A stretch of DNA of 64,000 bases, taken from contig NC_080577.1 of the NCBI RefSeq assembly GCF_029962835.1, forward strand, positions 496,001 to 560,000, read 5' to 3'. The DNA is from Magnolia sinica (lineage: Eukaryota; Streptophyta; Magnoliopsida; Magnoliales; Magnoliaceae). Under the pieces are notes generated by a model. That model did not search any database. It was not told the DNA's origin and saw only the letters and a list, made by a program, of their open reading frames with translations. Shown one piece after another: positions 58,236 to 64,000 of the stretch (the first letter of the stretch is position 1; each line of letters opens with the position of its first letter). Position numbers and translations under genes: made by a program.

Positions 58236-58486
58236 AGAGCAGATATGTTTTTTCTTTCAAGCTTTTATTTGAAATATCATCTGAATGTGTAAATTAAAAA
58301 TAAAAAATATATATATGTAAACATGGAATTTGCTGCATTGAAGTTCTATGCACTTAAATTTTAGAGCAGATATGTTTTTGTTTTCAAACTTCTATTAGAA
58401 ATATCATCTGAATGTGTAAATTAAAAATAAAAAATATATATATGTAAACATGGAATTTGCTGCATTGAAGTTCTATGCACTTCCCT
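58236..58486. repeat. 127-bp near-identical tandem duplication
   Basis: Two copies open AGAGCAGATATGTTTTT at 58236 and 58363 and run through ATCATCTGAATGTGTAAATT, a short TATATATATG run and GCATTGAAGTTCTATGCACT. They differ at only a handful of bases, all near the start, so the event is recent. Confidence 0.9.
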
Positions 58487-58920
58487 AATTGAGGTGCACG
58501 AAGCAATCGTATATCGAAATCGGTACTGTTCTTATGGTGTCCCTATACGTGGAATGCCATGCTGAGTAGACGGCACCCATATTAAGATAAGTGGCCTTTA
58601 AAGGAACAGTATAGCAGTGGATCTGCAGGCAATAAGAAGACGGTCAGAGTTGTGCAATCCACACAATGGTCCACCAGATCAAGCGTTCTGTTCTGGTGGA
58701 AGCAAATTGAATGTGACGGCACAGCTGATGAAGAAATAAATGGACAAAAGGACGTGAATCGCAAGCGATACTTTTGGAGTAAGAAATGAAATCTCATGTA
58801 AGTGGACCCGATAACAAACGAATACCGTGACTTATACGTCCTATCTATCATAGATAGTAGGAAGATGACAGAAGCGATGTGTATGTGCCCCCACCAACAC
58901 CTCCTTCTACATGGAAGCCA

Positions 58921-59352
58921 TGTGGGGCCCACTTAGATGCCCGTGAGAAATCCACTCTGTCCTTCAGTTTCACAAGCTCACAATAGGTTGAGAGACCAAA
59001 CATGAAGCAGATCCAAAACTAAGGTGGGCCACACTACAGAAAAAAATTGAGAACAAAACACCCACCGTTGCAACCATCGTGGAGCTCACCATGATGCTTA
59101 TATGACATCCAAACCGTTCATAAGGTTTCTACCACTGAGATGAACTGTAGGCAAAAATATCATATATACTGATTGAAAAGTTCTGTAACCCTTGCAAAGT
59201 TTCCTATGATATGCGTTCAATTCCTGCTGTTTCCTGTCGTGTGGCCCACCTAAGATTTGGATTTTCCTCATGTTTGAAGGCCTGTTCTATTCTGAGCTTG
59301 AAAAACTGATGTACGGAATGGATTTCTCAAAGGCACCTCTGTAAGCCCCATA
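58921..59352. mobile_element. TIR element (MITE, family B), second copy
   Basis: The left end GTGGGGCCCACTTAGATGCC and GTGAGAAATCCACTCTGTCC are mirrored at the right by GTACGGAATGGATTTCTCAA and GGCACCTCTGTAAGCCCC. The core contains AAGGTGGGCCACACTACAG and GACATCCAAACCGTTCATAA. Non-coding. Confidence 0.65.
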
Positions 59353-59600
59353 TGGCTTCGGCCTAGAGGAACAAGAGGAGCACAAGCTAGTGGCTTCGTT
59401 GGTAGAGTAGGGAGATATGCGTACAAGTGCAGTAAACTGCATGTGAAAATTGAATTTGAATTTTCAATCACATCTTCTCCTTTATGAATGTCTTTTAATT
59501 GTCGGCACATTAGCAAAACAATTGAAGTGAGATCATAATCAGATGGCGATGCTTGAAAGAGAAGGACCCAATTGCCTGGGACTCCTGACCGTAGGAAGAG

Positions 59601-60036
59601 TAGGGCCCACAATGATGTTTGTGAGAAATCCACGCCATTCATCCGTTTTCTAGATCATATTAAGTCATCAGTCCACATATTAGGAAGATCTAAAAATCAA
59701 GTGGGCCGCACAGCAAGAAACAATGGGGATTGAACATCCACCATTGAAACATTCTTGGGGCCACAGAACTTTTGGATCAGTCAAATATTTTTGTATTTTC
59801 GGTTCTTCCCAGTAGGAATGACCTTATACCAGTTTGGATGGCATATAAACCTCACGGTGGCTCATGAGAAGGTTTCAACGGTAAGCATTTCCTTCCCACA
59901 TTTTCTCATTGGTGTGGCCCACTTGAGTTTTGGATCTGCCTCATTTTTTCGACAATGTACTGACATGAGGTGTAAAAATGGATGGAAAGGGTGGATTTTT
60001 TTTCACAAACATCAACGGTGAGCTTCATTTAGCTTC
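59601..60036. mobile_element. TIR element (MITE, family B), third copy
   Basis: GTAGGGCCCACAATGATGTT and TGTGAGAAATCCACGCC at the left are mirrored by GGGTGGATTTTTTTTCACAA and ACATCAACGGTGAGCTT at the right. The core matches the 8155-8585 copy closely (AACTTTTGGATCAG, GTAGGAATGACCTTA). Non-coding. Confidence 0.7.
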
Positions 60037-60690
60037 GTACTGCAGAAACGAGGTAGGAGGCAGTCGGCGTGGGAAAGAGAAATAGGAGCGCAGGAGCGCA
60101 TCCAAATCCATTTCATGTTGATAGCAAGTCATTATCGAAGTGGTAGTTTATTTCGTCTTTATGCGGAAATCCATGTAACATCTTTTCTCAGTTCCCTCAT
60201 TTGCAACCAATTTGTAGAGGTGGGCCCTATCTCTGAATTATCCAAGCCTTTCATCTGATGGTCCTCTTCATGAATGGACCCTGACAATAAAATCTCCTCA
60301 ATTCGTCAAACCTTCATTCATTTGTAGGATGCGAAAGCATGGTTAATCTCCAACAATGCCACGTTCGATGGTCCCCAACGCCTTAGTTGAGCTGGTACAT
60401 CCATTGTATTGCGTCTGTCATTCATGGGTACAGCTTCCCTAACTTTGTAAACCTTATTTGGAAAAAACAAAACAAGGATTTTTCAATTTGAGAGATTTTA
60501 GGAGATTTTGAGTGTGTGGGAGCATGGACCTAATAACTATTGAAGGATGAATAGTTGACATCAGATCTCTATGAATAGTTGACATCCTCTCTTCGTGTAA
60601 TGCAGTCTCCACTGTGTCAGCAAGTTTTGTATGTAGGTCGGTGAGATAATTGGTAACATATTTTGAAGTCACCAACAATTAATTATCTTG
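60037..60690. other. Flank between MITE and copia element, no gene
   Basis: A GAATAGTTGACATC phrase is repeated near 60549 and 60572. No gene is seen. Confidence 0.35.
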
Positions 60691-63600
60691 AAATTTGTAA
60701 AGATGGAAGAGGGAGAGAAATATTTGACTGAATTGTTATATATTTCGTATTGAGCTTTACAAATAAATAGATGTACAATGAGCTATGTATGGAAAAATAT
60801 ACATAAGGCAAGTGGACTAATTTGATTGAGTTCTAAAAATAATCTAATTACGGATTTTGTGCAAGTCTTGATTTTGTGCATTTATGATAAGAAATCTGTC
60901 AATACTCCACCTCAAGTTGGCGTATGGAGGTCCATAATGCCCAACTTGCGCGAAAAATGATGAAAAAGTTCATGTCCCAAAGCTTTGGTGAAGATATCGG
61001 CAACTTGCTCACTGGAAGAAGTGTGGACAGCTTTGAGGAGGCCCGAGCGAATTTTGTCGCGAATAATATGACAATCAATCTCAATGTGTTTGGTACGCTC
61101 ATGAAACACAGGATTGTGTGCAATATATAGTGCAGATTGATTGTCACAATGTAGAGTGAATGACTCGGGATGAGAGACACCAAGATCAGTGAGAAGTTGT
61201 TTTAACCAAGTGAGTTCACAGGTTGTGACGGCCATGGCTCGATATTCAGCTTCAGCGGAAGAGCGAGCAACTGTATTCTGCTTCTTGGTGCGCCATGAGA
61301 TCGGACTGGTGCCTAACTGAATAAAGTAGCCGGTGGTGGAGCGGCGGGTGGTGGGACAGCTGGCCCAATCAGAATCTGTATAAGCTGTGACATGTGTACT
61401 GTTGGATGAAGGAAAGAAGATGCCTTGGCTGGGGTAACCTTTGATGTAGCGGAGAACTCTAGTATCTGTAGTCATGTGGGGGACCCGAGGAGCATGCATG
61501 AATTGGCTGAGTGTGTTGATTGCTTAAACAATGTCTAGTCTGGTGATGGTCAGATAGATGAGACGGCCAATAAGGCGATGGTAAAGGCCAAGATCAGGGA
61601 GAAGGTCACCATCTTGAGTATTAAGCTTCAAATGTTGCTCCATATGAAAAAGAGCAATCTGTGCACCAAGTTGTCCACTGTCAGAGAGAATGTCGAGAGC
61701 ATATTTGCGCTGATTAAGAAAGATGCATTTGGGAGACCGAGCAACTTCGAGTCCAAGAAAGTACTTTAAGGAACCAAGGTCCTTTGTCTTGAAGTGAGTG
61801 GAAATAATTTTCTTAAAAAGCTAGATTTGAGAGATGTCGTTACCAGCAACCAGGATGTCATCAACGTAAATAAGGACAAGAGTGATGCTGGTGGAAGTGA
61901 TGAGAGTGAACAAAGAATGATCCACCTGAGATTGATGAAAACCTGCATCAAGAAGCACAGAGGTGAGTTTAAAAAATCAGTTTCGGGAGGCTTGTTTGAG
62001 GCCATAGAGGGATTTTCTGAGGCGACAGACACGGGTCTCCCCTTGAGGACAATATCCAGGTGGTGGTGTCATGTAGACTTCTTCATCAAGATCGTCGTGC
62101 AAGAAGGCATGCTTGACGTCAAGCTAATGAATAATCCAATTTTTGGTAGCTGCAACTGCCAGTAAGCAGCAGACCGTGGTCATTTTGACGACCGGAGCAA
62201 AAGTCTCATAGCAATCAGGTCCTTTAACCTGAGTGTATCCTTTGGCAACGAGCCGAGCTTTGTACCTCTTGATGGATCCGTCGGCTTTGAGTTTTGTTTT
62301 GAAAACCCATTTGCACCCAATGAGTTTCTTACCAAGATGAAGAGGCTCAAGAGTCCAGGTGAAATTATCCTCTAAAGCACGAAGCTCAGCAGACATTGTC
62401 TTGCGCCAGTGAGAGTAGCGGATAGCATCAAAATAGCGTGGGGGGTCAGTACAGGAGGTAAAAGCAGTCAAATAAGTAATATGTGAAGGGGAAAAACGGG
62501 AATATAAAAGAAAAACAGACAAAGGGTGAGCAGTACCTGAAGTCGGTGATGTAGGTATAGATGCCATGGGTTCCACATGTAAGGTGGGACAGATATAGTC
62601 GTGAAGGTAGGCAGGTCGAGTAATGGTGCGGCGAGTGCGAGGAGCTGGTAGAGATGTATTTGATAAAGTCACGGGCGTCGAGGAATCAGGAGAGTCAGAG
62701 GAGTCAGGAGAGTTAGGAGAGGTCGGAGGATCAGGAGAAGGAGACATAATAGGTTCAGTGATGGGAAGAAGAATGATAGGAGCGGGAAGGGAGGGAGTGT
62801 CAGGAAGAGCTTGGAAAGAGAATGTTTGCTTGTGGAAGGTGACATCTCGAGAGTAGAAGACAAATTGAGTATTGAGGTTGTAGAGCTTGTCGGCTTTATG
62901 TGTGCTTGGGTAGCCAATAAAGATACATTTAGTGGCACGGGAGAAAATTTGTCTCGGTGAGCGTTAAAGATTTGTGCATAACAAAGACATCCGAATACCC
63001 AAATATGATCATAGTTTGGAGGTTTATTAAGCAGAATTTCAAAAGGTGATTTATTTTGGAGAGTGTGACTAGGGGTGCAGTTGATGAGGTAAGCTGCGGT
63101 GATGACACAATCACCCCAAAAACGTAGAGGTAAGTGTGCTTTAAAACGAAGACTGCGAGCAACATTTAGAAGGTACCGATGTTTACGTTCCGTAACGCCA
63201 TTTTATTGTAGAGTTTTGACACAGGTACGTTCATGAATGATGCCGTGATTATATAGGTATGTTTAAAATTGATGGGAAAGAAATTCGTGTCCATTATCAG
63301 TTCTAACAATTTTGATTGTGGTGTTAAACTGATTGTGGACAAGAGCGAAGAAGTGCGTTAAATGGGTGTAAGCCTCAGATTTAAAATGCATAAGATATAT
63401 TTATGTGGTGCGAGAAAAATCATCAACAATTGTGAGAAAATAATAAGCTCCACATAAAGATGCGGTGCAATAACCACCCCAAATATCACAAAAGATACGA
63501 TTAAAACGAGAATCACTTTTATTGGCATAATTGGAAAAATGTAATCTTGTATGTTTAGAGCAAGTATAAACATCACATTCAGAAAGAGTACAAAGAAAAT

Positions 63601-64000
63601 TAAAAATACTGGGAATAGTAAAACTGGAGGGATGTCCTAGACGTTGATGCCATAGGGGTCTTATTAGCAGTATATATTGAGCAGCAAAAATGACAGGAGG
63701 GTCGGGGCGGTACACGTAGAGCCAGTTGCATAGATCACCCGCTCCAATCGGCTTCATCGATTGAGGGTCTTGAAATAAACAAGTGTTAGAGGAAAAAGAG
63801 ATAACACATGAATTATGAAGGGCAATTTGGAAAACTGAGAGTAAATTGAAGGACAGAAGTGGAACATAGAAAACGTGTTTTAATTTGAGAGAAGGAGAGA
63901 GAATGCAAGATCCCAGCCGAAAGGCTGGGATATCTTGTCCTATTGGAAGTCGAATGTGGTGAGGGGAGGCAAGAGGCTTCAAATCGGCAAAAGCATCGCA
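60691..64000 (-). mobile_element. Ty1/copia retrotransposon, 3' part, running off the window
   Basis: Read on the minus strand. The 3' LTR lies at roughly 60700-60901 (it opens TGACAGATTTC and is preceded by the purine-rich AACTTGAGGTGGAGT). Then come RNase H remains in one long frame (60912-61499: SAEAEYRAMA, CDNQSALYIAHN, HIEIDCHIIRDK), reverse transcriptase (about 61500-62450: WRKTMSAELRALEDNFTWTL and KARLVAKGYTQVKG), a Ser/Pro-rich linker (about 62560-62750), and integrase (about 62930-63800: RLGHPS and the zinc-finger-like segment). The order integrase, reverse transcriptase, RNase H is that of copia. Long open stretches make it look younger than the 45-kb element, but it has several breaks. 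The 5' LTR, gag and protease lie beyond the window. Confidence 0.88.

Noticed and set aside
59268-59642. A 124-codon minus-strand frame
   Set aside because: It crosses the end of one MITE and the start of the next and shows no protein similarity.

Overview
The window is plant nuclear DNA. It has intron-rich genes with GT/AG junctions and plant-only protein families (RBOH NADPH oxidase, LEA_2/NDR1-HIN1-like, membrane-associated kinase regulator), set among LTR retrotransposon fossils, many short terminal-inverted-repeat (TIR) elements and AT or GA microsatellites. The very common short repeats carrying GTGGGGCCCACC-type ends and phrases such as GTGGGCCACACCACAGG are a style I associate with magnoliid genomes (Magnoliales/Laurales). 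That is an impression from memory and could not be tested here. Most of the sequence is transposon-derived or decayed; only three host genes can be supported.

Layout. 1-1.2 kb: repeat remnant and promoter side. 1.29-21.76 kb, plus strand: one complete RBOH gene of the RBOHF type, 13 coding exons and 945 codons. It is stretched by an 11.4-kb intron 4, which separates the calcium-binding half from the membrane and oxidase half. That intron holds at least six short TIR-repeat remnants, a broken Ty3/gypsy element in antisense orientation, and two degenerate minisatellite tracts in mirror (inverted) orientation around it. 22-26.7 kb: repeats and microsatellites. 26.89-27.56 kb, plus strand: an intronless LEA_2 membrane protein gene. 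27.9-29.9 kb: a Ty1/copia-type LTR fossil. 31.24-31.92 kb: a hAT-type element with a perfect 8-bp target duplication. 32.86-37.10 kb: a 4.24-kb solo LTR with a perfect 5-bp target duplication, itself invaded by a MITE, a SINE-like copy and simple repeats. 37-44 kb: T-rich minisatellite, tandem duplications and a decayed tandem array. 45.3-47.6 kb: a broken Ty1/copia element, minus strand. 54.23-55.35 kb, minus strand: a MAKR2-like gene with a 26-bp second coding exon. 56-60 kb: more TIR repeats and a near-identical 127-bp duplication. 60.7 kb to the end: a second, younger-looking Ty1/copia element on the minus strand that runs off the window.

The three genes are not an operon or a cluster. 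RBOHF makes apoplastic superoxide, MAKR-type proteins tune receptor-kinase signalling at the plasma membrane, and LEA_2/NHL proteins are membrane-anchored and often stress-linked. They share a membrane-signalling theme, but nothing in the sequence shows a functional link between them. I found no convincing new biological system. The most interesting structures are the inverted minisatellite arms inside the RBOHF intron, the 4.2-kb solo LTR, and a MITE whose two ends each fold into a perfect 13-bp hairpin with compensating base differences.
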